Assembly: GCF_000025265.1 (NCBI RefSeq)
Contig: NC_013739.1
Span: 2,604,001-2,668,000, forward strand
Source of the DNA: Conexibacter woesei DSM 14684
Lineage (GTDB): Bacteria; Actinomycetota; Thermoleophilia; Solirubrobacterales; Solirubrobacteraceae
Length of the DNA: 64,000 bases
Direction: 5' to 3'
Shown here in pieces: positions 38,981 to 47,899 of this stretch. The position numbers and the translations under genes are program-made. Under the pieces are notes generated by a model. That model searched no databases. It had not been told where the DNA came from and worked only from the letters and a program-made list of their open reading frames with translations. Position 1 is the first letter of the stretch. The number at the start of each line of letters is the position of its first letter.

Positions 38981-39688
38981 ATGACCCGCAACGTCAAGAT
39001 CTCCATCGCGCTGGTCGCGATCGTCGTGCTCGCAGGCGTCACGCTCGCGTTCGCGACCGACTCCGGCGACAGAGGCGCGCCGACGACGGCCGCCGCGACG
39101 ACGGCCTCCGCCGCGGCGACGGGAACGGGGACGGCCGCACAGGCCGCGCCGGCGCCGCAGGCGATCCGCCCGGACTCGCACCGTCTCTCGACGGCCAGGG
39201 ACGGCCGCGTCACGCTCGTCGAGTTCCTCGACTTCGAGTGCGAGTCGTGCCGCGCGCTGTACCCGTACCTGGAGCAGCTTCGCGCCGAGTACGACGGTCG
39301 CGTCACGTTCGCGATCCGCTACTTCCCGATCGCCAGCCACACGAACGCGCAGCTCGCCGCGCAGGCCGTCGAGGCCGCGAGCCTGCAGGGGAGGCTGGAG
39401 CCGATGTACAGAACGATGTTCGAGACGCAGGCGGAGTGGGGCGAGTCGCAGGAATCCAGACGCGCGACGTTCCTCGGCTTCGCCAGCAGACTCGGCCTCG
39501 ACATGGACCGCTTCCGCAGGGACCTCGACGACCCGAGAACCGCCGCGCGCATCGCTCGCGACCAGGAGGAGGGCCTGGCGCTCGGCGTGCAGGGCACGCC
39601 GACGCTGTTCCTCAACGGCGAGCAGCTTCAGCTCGAGTCGGTCGACCAGCTGAAGGCGGAGATCGACGCCGCCCTTGCCGGCAGCTGA
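38981..39688 (+). CDS. DsbA-like exported thioredoxin-fold protein
   Basis: A 235-residue thiol oxidoreductase acting outside the membrane. An N-terminal signal anchor (ISIALVAIVVLAGVTLAFA) leads to a Thr/Ala-rich stalk (residues 35-60) and a thioredoxin fold of the DsbA/BdbD kind. The redox motif C-E-S-C is at 87-90 (FLDFECESCRAL), and the cis-Pro loop is GVQGTPTLFLNG. It likely introduces disulfides into exported proteins and is re-oxidised by the VKOR encoded next. The stop lies 11 bases inside the VKOR gene. A BlaI-type operator precedes it. Arg codons are unusually often AGA. Confidence 0.9.
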   Translation: MTRNVKISIALVAIVVLAGVTLAFATDSGDRGAPTTAAATTASAAATGTGTAAQAAPAPQAIRPDSHRLSTARDGRVTLVEFLDFECESCRALYPYLEQLRAEYDGRVTFAIRYFPIASHTNAQLAAQAVEAASLQGRLEPMYRTMFETQAEWGESQESRRATFLGFASRLGLDMDRFRRDLDDPRTAARIARDQEEGLALGVQGTPTLFLNGEQLQLESVDQLKAEIDAALAGS

Positions 39689-40319
39689 CCTCGCGCCGCA
39701 GCCCGCCGCGGCGGACGCCGACGCGACCGGCGCCTTCCTCGCGCGCGCGATCGGCTGGATCCTCACGTTCGCCGGCGCCGCCGGGCTGCTCGCGGCGTTC
39801 ACGCTGACGGTCGAGAAGATCCGGCTGCTGGAGGACCCGACGCACGTCCCGGCGTGCTCGATCAACGCGGTCCTCTCGTGCGGGTCGGTGATGAGCAGCC
39901 CGCAGGCGGAGGCGTTCGGCGTGCCGAACCCGCTGCTCGGGATCGCCGGCTTCTCCGCCCTCGCCGCGCTCGGCGTGGCGCTCGTCGCGGGCGCGCGGCT
40001 CCCGCGCTGGCTGTGGCTCGCGATCCAGGCCGGCGTCACCTTCGCGCTCGGCTTCGTCCACTGGCTCTTCTTCCAGAGCGTCTACCGGATCGAGGCGCTC
40101 TGCCCGTACTGCATGGTCGTCTGGGTCGCCGCGATCGTCGCGTTCGTCTACGTGACGCTCCGCAACCTCGCGGAGGGAGCGCTCCCGACCCCGCGCGCGC
40201 TGCGCGTGCCGGCCGCCGCCGCGGTCCGCAACCACGGCGTGATCGTGACCGTATGGCTGCTCGCCGTCGGGCTGCTGATCGGCGTCGCGTTCTGGGACTA
40301 CTGGCGGACGCTGCTCTAG
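39675..40319 (+). CDS. Vitamin K epoxide reductase homologue (disulfide-generating VKOR)
   Basis: A 214-residue membrane protein that replaces DsbB in actinobacteria. It passes electrons from a DsbA-like partner to quinone. The loop cysteines Cys61 and Cys69 (PACSINAVLSCG) and the active-site pair C-P-Y-C at 143-146 are all present, along with five hydrophobic segments. The best start is a TTG at 39675 that overlaps the end of the DsbA-like gene, indicating translational coupling. The stop overlaps the convergent sigma factor gene by four bases. Together with the upstream gene it forms a complete oxidative folding pathway. Confidence 0.9.
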   Translation: MPAADLAPQPAAADADATGAFLARAIGWILTFAGAAGLLAAFTLTVEKIRLLEDPTHVPACSINAVLSCGSVMSSPQAEAFGVPNPLLGIAGFSALAALGVALVAGARLPRWLWLAIQAGVTFALGFVHWLFFQSVYRIEALCPYCMVVWVAAIVAFVYVTLRNLAEGALPTPRALRVPAAAAVRNHGVIVTVWLLAVGLLIGVAFWDYWRTLL

Positions 40320-41293
40320 GCGTCGAGCCGCGTCGGGAGCCCGAACTCGGCGAACAGCTCGGGGTATATGAAGTGGTGCAGGCCGCTGATCGCCCCGCCG
40401 TTCATCTCCAGCACGACGATCGCCCACGGCTCGTAGCCGTTCTCGACCGGGTGGTAGATCGCGATCGCCGGGCCGCCGTTGGCGGAGGTGACGAGCACTC
40501 TCGAGCCCTCGCAGTGGGCGCCGGGGCCGAGCATGAACGGGGCGACCTGCTCGGGCCCCTCCAGCCACAGCGCCAACGGCGGCATCGAGAACTTCGCGTC
40601 GTCGTGCAGCAGCGTGACGAGCGAGCTGATGTCGTAGCGCTCGAATGCGTCGACGTACCGTCTCAGCAGCTCCTGCTGCTCGGCGTCGTCGACCGCGGCG
40701 GCGGAGTCGCCGGCGTCGAGGTCGAGCGACTCCAACGTCGCGCGGGCGCGCTGCAGCGCGCTGTTGACGGAGGCGACGGAGGTGTCGAGCAGCTCGGCGA
40801 CCTCGGTCGCCTGCCAGCGCAGCACCTCGCGGAGGATCAGCACCGCGCGCTGTCTGGGCGGGAGGTGCTGGAGCGCGGCGACGAACGCGAGCCGCAACGT
40901 CTCGCGCGAGTCGACCACGGAAGCCGGGTCGGACTCGGTCGGCAGCACGCGTGCGTCGGCGATCGGCTGGATCCAGGTCGACTCCGGCAGGCCGGCGCCG
41001 AGCGCGGCGTCGGCGTTGGAGGAGGGGCCGAGATCCATCGGCTGCGCGCGCCGCTGCGAGCTCTGGAGGATGTCGAAGCAGACGTTGCTCGCGATCCGGT
41101 AGAGCCAGGACTTCAGCGCGGCGCGCGCCTCCAGCCGGTCGGCGGCTCTCCAGGCGCGCACCATCGTCTCCTGCACCGCGTCCTCGGCCTCGCTGCCGGA
41201 GCCGAGCATCCGGTAGCAGTAGCCCGTCAGGGCGCGGCGGTGGGATTCGAGCTCGCGCTCGATGCCGAAGCTTGCGTCAGAGCTACTGAGCAC
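40316..41293 (-). CDS. ECF sigma factor with SnoaL-like C-terminal domain (second member)
   Basis: A 325-residue sigma factor of the same TIGR02960-type group as the gene at 12785-13813. Region 2 contains LTGYCYRMLGSGSEAEDAVQETMVRAW and YRIASNVCFD. Region 4 contains LPPRQRAVLILREVLRWQATEVAELLD and SVASVNSALQRAR. The C-terminal NTF2-like domain has RRYVDAFERYDISSLVTLL and MPPLALWLEGPEQV, ending FAEFGLPTRLDA. No anti-sigma gene is adjacent. GTG at 41293 (MLSSSDASFG) was chosen; further upstream codons look noncoding. The short gap to the next gene (41294-41369) shows nothing notable. Confidence 0.88.
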   Translation of the reverse strand: MLSSSDASFGIERELESHRRALTGYCYRMLGSGSEAEDAVQETMVRAWRAADRLEARAALKSWLYRIASNVCFDILQSSQRRAQPMDLGPSSNADAALGAGLPESTWIQPIADARVLPTESDPASVVDSRETLRLAFVAALQHLPPRQRAVLILREVLRWQATEVAELLDTSVASVNSALQRARATLESLDLDAGDSAAAVDDAEQQELLRRYVDAFERYDISSLVTLLHDDAKFSMPPLALWLEGPEQVAPFMLGPGAHCEGSRVLVTSANGGPAIAIYHPVENGYEPWAIVVLEMNGGAISGLHHFIYPELFAEFGLPTRLDA

Positions 41294-41369
41294 AGCGGCA
41301 CATGGTACGCGGTAGGGGCGACGGGCAAACGTCCGGCGCCGCGACGGCGCCGGACGCGTGGTGCGCACG

Positions 41370-41894
<525 letters not shown>

Positions 41895-42413
41895 TCAGCT
41901 TGCGCCGGCGGGCTCCGCTGCGATGGCGAGCTCGCGCTCGACCGGCGTCGCGTTCGAGAACAGGTCGAGCACGGGGCAGTGCTGGTCGACCGCCTCGGCA
42001 AGCTCGCGGTAGCGCTCGGCCGGCTCGGGCCCCTTCGGCGTCACGACGATCCGCACGTCCGTGAAGCCGGCGCGCACCGACGTGTCGAGCCCGAGGAAGC
42101 CGCGCAGGTCGAGCTCGCCTTCGGCCCTGACCTCGACGTCGTCCAGCTCGAGGCCGAGCTTCGTCGCCCACACGCGGTACGCGATCGCGTGGCAGGAGGC
42201 GAGCGCGATCAGCGCGTGCTCGACGGGCGAGGCGCCGGCGTCGGCCCCGCCGAGCGCGGGCGGCTCGTCGACGGTGACGGCGTGGCGGCCGGAGCGCAGG
42301 GCGACCTTGGTCGGTCCCGTGAGGCTGCCGGTCACGCGGAATCCGACCTGCGCGTTGGCGGCGTCGGCGTCGACGGCGGCGGTGAGGGTGTCGAGGGCGG
42401 CGGGCAGCGACAT
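41895..42413 (-). CDS. OsmC-family peroxidase-like protein
   Basis: A 172-residue OsmC/Ohr-fold protein, a thiol peroxidase family that reduces organic hydroperoxides. The two cysteines are at 74 (ALASCHAIAYR) and 146 (DQHCPVLDLF), and GGADAGASPVEHALIALASC is the usual helix start. The second motif (HCPV) matches the OsmC/YhfA type, not Ohr (VCPY). ATG at 42413 has GGAG upstream. An inverted repeat stands about 30 bases before the start. It probably protects against peroxide; partner reductant unknown. Confidence 0.85.
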   Translation of the reverse strand: MSLPAALDTLTAAVDADAANAQVGFRVTGSLTGPTKVALRSGRHAVTVDEPPALGGADAGASPVEHALIALASCHAIAYRVWATKLGLELDDVEVRAEGELDLRGFLGLDTSVRAGFTDVRIVVTPKGPEPAERYRELAEAVDQHCPVLDLFSNATPVERELAIAAEPAGAS

Positions 42414-42439
42414 GACGGACTCCGTTCGGTCGGCGAGCA

Positions 42440-42473
42440 ATATTCGATGAAGACGGTCGACTCTATCGAGTAT
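42440..42473. promoter_or_regulatory. Inverted repeat upstream of the OsmC gene
   Basis: ATATTCGAT (42440-42448) and ATCGAGTAT (42465-42473) are reverse complements at eight of nine positions around a 16-base spacer, in the 154-bp gap between the OsmC gene and the membrane protein gene. It is A/T-rich compared with its surroundings and sits where the OsmC promoter should be. It may be an operator; the regulator is unknown. Confidence 0.4.
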
Positions 42474-42567
42474 GCGGATCGCGGTGGGGCGGCCGTAGGA
42501 TCGATCGATCGGCTGGACCCTCACCCACCAGACGACGCTGGCGCCGAGCGGGCGCGAGCCGCGTGAC

Positions 42568-43023
42568 GTGCTCGCCGCGGCGGCGCTCGCCGCGGTGCTG
42601 AGCGGCGCGCCCTCCACGCTGGACATGCTGCGGCGCGGCGGCGACCCGCTTGCGAGCGTGCGCGCGGCCGGCGCGCTGCTGGTCGGCGCGGACCGTTCGG
42701 ACGGCGTCCTGATCGCGGCCGCCGTGCCCGTCCACGCCGCGCTGTCGCTCGGCTGGACGGCGATGCTCGCGCGGACGCTGCCGGCGCGGCACGAGCCGCT
42801 GCGGGGCGCCGCCGTCGGCCTGGCGATCGCCGCGCTCGACCTCGGGCTCGCCGCCGCCTGCGGTTCCCGCGCGTCCCGCTTCGCACCCGTCGCCGCGCTC
42901 CCGCAGGTGTCGCAGTGGGCTGACCACGTCACCTTCGGCCTCACGGTCGGGGTCATGCTGCGGCGGGCGCGGCTCCGCTCCGCGGGCGCGTCCGCGACCT
43001 TCGGCAATCTGCACCCCCTGTAG
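42568..43023 (+). CDS. Small membrane protein of unknown function
   Basis: A 151-residue protein with three or four hydrophobic segments (VLAAAALAAVLSGAPSTL, VLIAAAVPVHAALSLGWTAML, GAAVGLAIAALDLGLAAACG, ADHVTFGLTVGVML). No catalytic motif is seen; ALPQVSQWADHVTFG is the best conserved-looking part. GTG at 42568 is the only usable start after the in-frame stop at 42496, although the ~70 bases before it also read like coding sequence. The stop TAG lies inside the terminator loop. Its role cannot be inferred from its neighbours. Confidence 0.6.
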   Translation: MLAAAALAAVLSGAPSTLDMLRRGGDPLASVRAAGALLVGADRSDGVLIAAAVPVHAALSLGWTAMLARTLPARHEPLRGAAVGLAIAALDLGLAAACGSRASRFAPVAALPQVSQWADHVTFGLTVGVMLRRARLRSAGASATFGNLHPL

Positions 43024-43030
43024 GGGTGCA
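43010..43030. terminator. Compact hairpin between convergent genes
   Basis: TGCACCCC (43010-43017) and GGGGTGCA (43023-43030) form a perfect 8-bp stem with a 5-base loop, containing the membrane protein's stop codon and lying 8 bases from the MocR gene end. It is well placed as a bidirectional terminator. The core resembles the palindrome at 37511-37533 (both contain CTGCACCCC...TAGGGG), so a protein-binding role is also possible. Confidence 0.6.
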
Positions 43031-43037
43031 AACGGCC

Positions 43038-44453
43038 TCAGATCCCGCGCGCTGTCGCAGCGAGCCGGGCGACGCCCTCGGCGATCGCCTCGGTGCTGAG
43101 CTGTGCGTAGCCGAGCACGAGCGCGGGTGGGGCCGCGCTCGGGTCGGCGTGGTAGCGGGCGAGCGGATGCGCGGCGACACCGTCGCGCGCGGCGGCGGCG
43201 AGCAGCGCGTCGACCGCCGCGGCGGAGGTCCCGCGGGGGAGGTGGGCGACGGCGTGGAGGCCAGCGTCCATCCCGGTCAGCTCGATCGCCGGCGCCGCCT
43301 GTGCGAGCGCCGTCGCGAGCGCCGTGCGGCGCTCGCGGTAGCGGCGCCGCAGCTGGCGCAGGTGCCGGTCGTAGCCGCCGCTGTCGATCAGCTCGCTGAG
43401 GGCGAGCTGGTCGAGCGCCGGCGTGCCGCGGTCGGCGAGCCGCTTGGCCTCGACGAGCGCCGGCACGAGCGCCGCGGGCGCGACGATCCAGCCGAGCCGC
43501 AGCGCCGGCGCCAGCGTCTTGGAGGCGGAGCCGACGTAGGCGACGTGCTCGGGCGCAAGCCCCTGCAACGCGCCGACCGGCGTGCGGTCGTAGCGGAACT
43601 CGGCGTCGTAGTCGTCCTCGATCACGAGGCGATGCTCACGCGCCCAGTCGAGCAGCCGCGCACGGCGCGCCGGCGCGAGCGCGACGCCGAGCGGGAACTG
43701 GTGCGTCGGCGTCGTGACGACGGCGCGGGCGGTCGTCCGCGCGAGCGCGTCGATCCGCAGGCCGTCGGCGTCGACCGGCACCGGGACCGTCGCGAGCCCG
43801 CTGCGCGCGAGCATCGCGTCGCGGTCGACCACGCCGGGGTCTTCGAGCGCGACGACCGTCTCGCCGCGCTCGCGCAGGGCCGCGCCGAGCAGTCCGAGCG
43901 CCTGTGCGAAGCCGCCGCAGATCACGATCCGCTCTGGTGCGGCGGCGACGCCGCGGACACGTCGCAGGTAGCCGGCGAGCGTCGCGCGGAGTGCGGGCTC
44001 GCCCTGCGGGTCGGGGTAGCCGAACGCCGCCGCCGGCGCGTCGCGCAGCGCCCGCACGAGCACCCGTCGCCACGCCGTGCGCGGGAAGGCGCCGAGGTCG
44101 GGCAGGCCGGGGCGGAAGTCGAAGCGCGGCGGGGGAGGCGTGGGGCCGGGCGGCGGTGGGGTGTCCTCGAGGGAGGGGCTCGTCGCGGCGACCCGCGTGC
44201 CCGATCCGCGGCGGGCCTCGAGGTAGCCCTCGGCGACGAGCTGCGTGTACGCCTCGACGACGAGCTGGCGCGAGACGCCGACGTCGGCCGCGAGCACGCG
44301 CGACGCCGGCAGGCGGGTGCCCGGTGCGAGCGTGCCGCCGCGGACCGCCTCGCGCAGCGCCTCCTCCAGCTGGGCGTGCAGCGGCGGCGCGCCGGGCGCG
44401 CGGTCGAGCGGGAGCAGCAGCTCCGGGCCTGAAGTGGACTGAGGATCCGGCAT
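43038..44453 (-). CDS. MocR-type regulator (GntR HTH fused to aminotransferase domain)
   Basis: A 471-residue transcription factor. The N-terminal winged helix spans residues 20-90 ([48 protein letters not shown]). A Pro-rich linker ([12 protein letters not shown]) leads to a fold-type I aminotransferase domain binding PLP; the Schiff-base lysine is in [15 protein letters not shown] and the cofactor Asp/Tyr in [11 protein letters not shown]. Members such as PdxR and GabR use PLP to sense vitamers or amino compounds. It is divergent from an MFS exporter gene with only 48 bases between starts, so that gene is the obvious target. Confidence 0.92.
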   Translation of the reverse strand: MPDPQSTSGPELLLPLDRAPGAPPLHAQLEEALREAVRGGTLAPGTRLPASRVLAADVGVSRQLVVEAYTQLVAEGYLEARRGSGTRVAATSPSLEDTPPPPGPTPPPPRFDFRPGLPDLGAFPRTAWRRVLVRALRDAPAAAFGYPDPQGEPALRATLAGYLRRVRGVAAAPERIVICGGFAQALGLLGAALRERGETVVALEDPGVVDRDAMLARSGLATVPVPVDADGLRIDALARTTARAVVTTPTHQFPLGVALAPARRARLLDWAREHRLVIEDDYDAEFRYDRTPVGALQGLAPEHVAYVGSASKTLAPALRLGWIVAPAALVPALVEAKRLADRGTPALDQLALSELIDSGGYDRHLRQLRRRYRERRTALATALAQAAPAIELTGMDAGLHAVAHLPRGTSAAAVDALLAAAARDGVAAHPLARYHADPSAAPPALVLGYAQLSTEAIAEGVARLAATARGI

Positions 44454-44501
44454 CGGAATGGTCCTTCTGTCTGTACCGCTTCGAGCCTAGCGTGTCGGGC
44501 G

Positions 44502-45761
44502 ATGACACCTTCGGCCGAACCGCGAACCAGCCCGCAGCCGCAAGCCGCGCCAACCGCGCCGCTCCCGCGTGCGACCGCCGCCCGCCTCGCCGTCCTCGCG
44601 CTCGGCACGTTCGCCGTCGGCACCGACGGCTTCGTCGTCGCCGGCGTGCTGACGCGGATCGCGGACGACCTGCGCGTCTCGGTCGCCGCCGCGGGCATGC
44701 TCGTGACCGCCTTCGCGATCGCCTACGCGGTCGCGGCGCCCGTCCTCTCGACGTTGCTCGGCCGGCTCGGCGGGCGCACCGTGCTCGCGCTCGCGCTGCT
44801 CGGCCTCGCCGTCACCAACGCGCTCTCCGCGCTCGCCCCGAGCTATCCGCTGCTGCTCGGCGCGCGGGTGCTCGCCGCCGTCGCGGCGGCGGCCTACACG
44901 CCGACGGCGTTCGCGACCGCGGCGCAGCTCGCGCCGGAACGCTGGCGTGGGCGTGTGCTCTCGGTCGTCAGCGGCGGGCTGACGGTCGCGCTCGTCGTCG
45001 GCGTCCCGCTCGGCACGCTGATCGGCCGGCACGCCGGCTGGCGCGCGACCTTCTGGACGGTCGCCGCGCTGAGCGCGCTGGCGCTCGCCGGGGTGCTCGC
45101 GACGCTGGCGCCGCTGCCGGCGCGGTCGCAGGGGCCGTTGCGGGAACGGCTCGCGCTGCTGCGTCATCCCGCGACACTGCGGATCCTCGCGCTGACGCTC
45201 GTCGCGATGGCCGCCAGCTACGCCGCCTACACCTACGTCGACGCGATCGCCGCTGCGGCGACCGGCTCGGACGGCGGCGTCGGGCTCGTGCTCGCGGTCT
45301 ACGGGATCGGCGCGCTGCTCGGCAACGGGCTGACCGGCGTCGCGAGCGATCGCTGGGGGCCGCGCCCGGTGATCGCCGCGGCGCTTGCGGTGCATGCCGC
45401 CGCGCTGGCGCTCGTCGGCCTGCTCGCGGCCGTCGCGCCCGCCTGGGCGCTGGCGCCGCTGGTCTTCGCAGCGGGCGCGTGGGGCGCGGGCATCTGGATG
45501 GTGACCGCGCCTCAGCAGCAGCGCCTGCTGCGCGCCGAGCGCGAGCGCGGCCCGCTCGCGCTGTCGCTCAACAGCTCGGCGATCTACGCCGGGATCGGGC
45601 TCGGCTCGCTGCTCGGCGGCGTCGTCCTCGACACGCTCGACCCCGCCGCTGTCTGCGCCGCGGGCGTGCTCGGGACGCTGCTCGCGCTCGCGCTGCTCGG
45701 CCGCACAAAGCCCGCCCGTGCCTACGCCGACGCCACGATCCCGTCCGTCGACACGTCGTAG
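44502..45761 (+). CDS. MFS transporter, DHA1 family
   Basis: A 419-residue 12-helix exporter of the AraJ/Cmx-like DHA1 group. GTFAVGTDGFVVAGVLTRIADDL is typical of TM1. The first motif A is shortened to LLGRLGGRTVL, a second copy is ASDRWGPRPVI, and TM5 has LVVGVPLGTLIG. A 25-residue Pro/Ala-rich N-terminal tail precedes TM1. Start is ATG at 44502 because it directly faces the MocR gene. Its 3' end overlaps the convergent glycosidase gene by 40 bases. Probable drug or metabolite efflux under MocR control. Confidence 0.88.
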   Translation: MTPSAEPRTSPQPQAAPTAPLPRATAARLAVLALGTFAVGTDGFVVAGVLTRIADDLRVSVAAAGMLVTAFAIAYAVAAPVLSTLLGRLGGRTVLALALLGLAVTNALSALAPSYPLLLGARVLAAVAAAAYTPTAFATAAQLAPERWRGRVLSVVSGGLTVALVVGVPLGTLIGRHAGWRATFWTVAALSALALAGVLATLAPLPARSQGPLRERLALLRHPATLRILALTLVAMAASYAAYTYVDAIAAAATGSDGGVGLVLAVYGIGALLGNGLTGVASDRWGPRPVIAAALAVHAAALALVGLLAAVAPAWALAPLVFAAGAWGAGIWMVTAPQQQRLLRAERERGPLALSLNSSAIYAGIGLGSLLGGVVLDTLDPAAVCAAGVLGTLLALALLGRTKPARAYADATIPSVDTS

Positions 45762-47872
45762 GAACGGCCGGCGACGACGAGGCCGCGCAGGCGTGCGTCC
45801 GGGTCGACGGCGGCGAGCCGCGGGGTCGCGCGCGGCGCGCTGCCGTCGAACGGCACGTCGACGCCGAAGAAGCCCTGGATCACGAGGTCGGCGAAGGCGC
45901 CGGCCGACGAGCACGCCCAATCCATCAGGTAGGGCTCCTGCGGCGGCCCCTTCGGCGCGCCGCGGTCGGCGTGCGCGGGCACGATCCCCTCGACGAAGTG
46001 GCCCTGCGCGAACGGTCCCTGGTGCGCGCTGCTCGCCAGCCCCGGCAGCCATGCCGCCGCGAGGTCGTCGCGGCCGAGGCGGATCAGCGCGTGCGCGGCG
46101 TCGGCCGGCCACGCCGTGTACGCGCCGTTCCACTGGTGGTCGGGGCGGTTGCTGAACGCCGCGTCGGGGTCCGACGCCGACAGCGCGCGCATCCACGTCT
46201 CGCTCTGCAGCTCGCGCGCGAAGAACGCGACCATCTCGTCGCGCTGCGCGTCCGGCAGGTCGCCGGCGATCGCCATCGCGACGGTGTTGAAGTCGTACGC
46301 ATGCGCGACCGAGACCAGCTCGCCGCCGGGCTGGCGGGCGGCCCAGTGGCCGCTGCCGGCGACGTACAGCTCCTGCACGTCGCCGACGAGCGCGTCGGCC
46401 GCGACGCGCAGCTCGGCGGCGGCGCCGTTATCGCCGCGCACCGCCGCCAGCTCGGCCGCGACGCGCATGCACCAGACGTTCATCGCGTTCAGCGACGCGA
46501 CCTCGTGGACGTACGAGCTGACGCACTCCAGCAGGTTGTCCGTGCCGCCGTAGTCGGCGAGCGCGTGTCTGCCGCGCAGGCCTCTCCAGGCGGTCGCCCA
46601 CTCGCCCAGGTGGTCGGCGACGGTGCGCGCGCCGCCGTCCGCCGTCGCGATCTGCCGGTCGAGCCAGTCGCGCTCGCCGCTGAAGCGGACGTAGTCGCGC
46701 ACGAGCCGCGTCATCGCGAAGTCGTTGACCGAGTACCAGTAGCCGACGGGCGCGCCGGTCAGCCACTCGGTCCCGAAGTGGGTGTGGATGTCGGTCGCGA
46801 TCCAATGCTCCAGCTGGCGCCGCATCGTCTGCGGGTCGAGCAGCGCGTGCACGGTCGAGCTGAGCGAGTAGTCCCAGATGAACGTCGTCGACTGCCAGTA
46901 GCGCGGCATCAGCGTGTCGTAGCTGCGCCCGAGCACGCCGTCCGGGCTGTCGCGGCGGAACCACAGCACGCCGAGCACGCCGGCCCAGTACAGCTCTCGC
47001 AGCGCGTCGTTCGACGTCTCCAGCACGGGCAGCGAACCGCTCGTCGCGCCGGCGCCGGGCGTGAACGCGTCGGTCAGCTCGCGCGCCCACAGCTGCTCCG
47101 CGGCCCGCACCGCGCCGGGCACGTCGGCGGCGAGCCGGTCGAACGTCTCCAGCGCCTGCTCTTGCGCGTGAGCGAGCGCTTGCACATAGCCGATCCGCCA
47201 CGTCGCGCCGGGTTCGATCCGCGTCTCCGCCTCCAGGCGGCTGAGCGAGTGGATCTCCTCGCCGCGCCAGGCGGCGCCGTCAGCGCCGCTGTCGGCGGGC
47301 GCGCTCGCACCGGGGACGATCAGCGCGGGCGCGGCGTCGAAGCCCTGCACGCAGGCGGCGCCGGTGGCGGGGGAGGAGCCGACGATCGCGCCGCGTGCGC
47401 GGTCGACGTCGAGCCGGTTGGCGTCGCTCGGTGGGACCGGCGCCAGCCACGGCTCGGCCGGTTGCGCGACGGCCGAGGCGAGCGCCAAGCCGAGCCGCAG
47501 CTCGCGCGCCTCGCCGCCGTGGTTCGTCACGCGCACGTCGACCACGACCGCCGTCTCGCCGGGTGGGCAGACGGTCGTCGTCTCGATCTCCAGCTCGCCG
47601 ACGCGCGCGCTGCGGATGACGCGGTCGGGCCGCCACACGACGGTGATGGGCACGCCGAGCGAGCGGAGGAAACGGCCGTCGAGGAACAGCTGCCCACTGA
47701 TCGTGTCGCCGCTGCCGAGCGGCGGGAAGTTGACGCTGCGAACCGCGACGAGGTCGTGGTCGACCTGCGCGGCGCCGAGGAAGTTCGTCAGCCCGGGCGG
47801 GTTGAACGTGTCCTCGAAGCGGTGCGTCATCGGGTCACTGGCGAGGTCGTCGAGCGTGGGGATCGCGTGCAT
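45722..47872 (-). CDS. Six-hairpin (alpha/alpha)6 glycosidase-like protein
   Basis: A 716-residue cytosolic protein in the six-hairpin glycosidase superfamily. The N-terminal ~270 residues are beta-rich (VVVDVRVTNHGGEARELRLGLAL). The barrel then shows IWDYSLSSTVHALLDP, with the Asp that is often the catalytic acid, YWYSVNDFAMTRLVRDY, and QWNGAYTAWPADAAHALI. It resembles GH63/GH37 or debranching-type enzymes but I cannot assign a family. No signal peptide. ATG at 47872 follows the CocE gene by 27 bases, making it the last gene of the six-gene operon. A sugar-bearing or glucoside substrate for the whole operon is therefore plausible. Confidence 0.7.
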   Translation of the reverse strand: MHAIPTLDDLASDPMTHRFEDTFNPPGLTNFLGAAQVDHDLVAVRSVNFPPLGSGDTISGQLFLDGRFLRSLGVPITVVWRPDRVIRSARVGELEIETTTVCPPGETAVVVDVRVTNHGGEARELRLGLALASAVAQPAEPWLAPVPPSDANRLDVDRARGAIVGSSPATGAACVQGFDAAPALIVPGASAPADSGADGAAWRGEEIHSLSRLEAETRIEPGATWRIGYVQALAHAQEQALETFDRLAADVPGAVRAAEQLWARELTDAFTPGAGATSGSLPVLETSNDALRELYWAGVLGVLWFRRDSPDGVLGRSYDTLMPRYWQSTTFIWDYSLSSTVHALLDPQTMRRQLEHWIATDIHTHFGTEWLTGAPVGYWYSVNDFAMTRLVRDYVRFSGERDWLDRQIATADGGARTVADHLGEWATAWRGLRGRHALADYGGTDNLLECVSSYVHEVASLNAMNVWCMRVAAELAAVRGDNGAAAELRVAADALVGDVQELYVAGSGHWAARQPGGELVSVAHAYDFNTVAMAIAGDLPDAQRDEMVAFFARELQSETWMRALSASDPDAAFSNRPDHQWNGAYTAWPADAAHALIRLGRDDLAAAWLPGLASSAHQGPFAQGHFVEGIVPAHADRGAPKGPPQEPYLMDWACSSAGAFADLVIQGFFGVDVPFDGSAPRATPRLAAVDPDARLRGLVVAGRSYDVSTDGIVASA

Positions 47873-47899
47873 GGGCTTTCGGTTCGGTGGGTCGGCGGG

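Noticed and set aside
44454-44501. MocR binding repeats in the 48-bp gap before the MFS gene
   Set aside because: MocR sites are often direct repeats, but I could not find two convincing copies; AATGGTCC occurs only once.
47206-47225. GGTTCGATCC, resembling a tRNA T-loop
   Set aside because: It lies inside the glycosidase coding sequence and no acceptor stem, D-arm or anticodon arm can be built around it.
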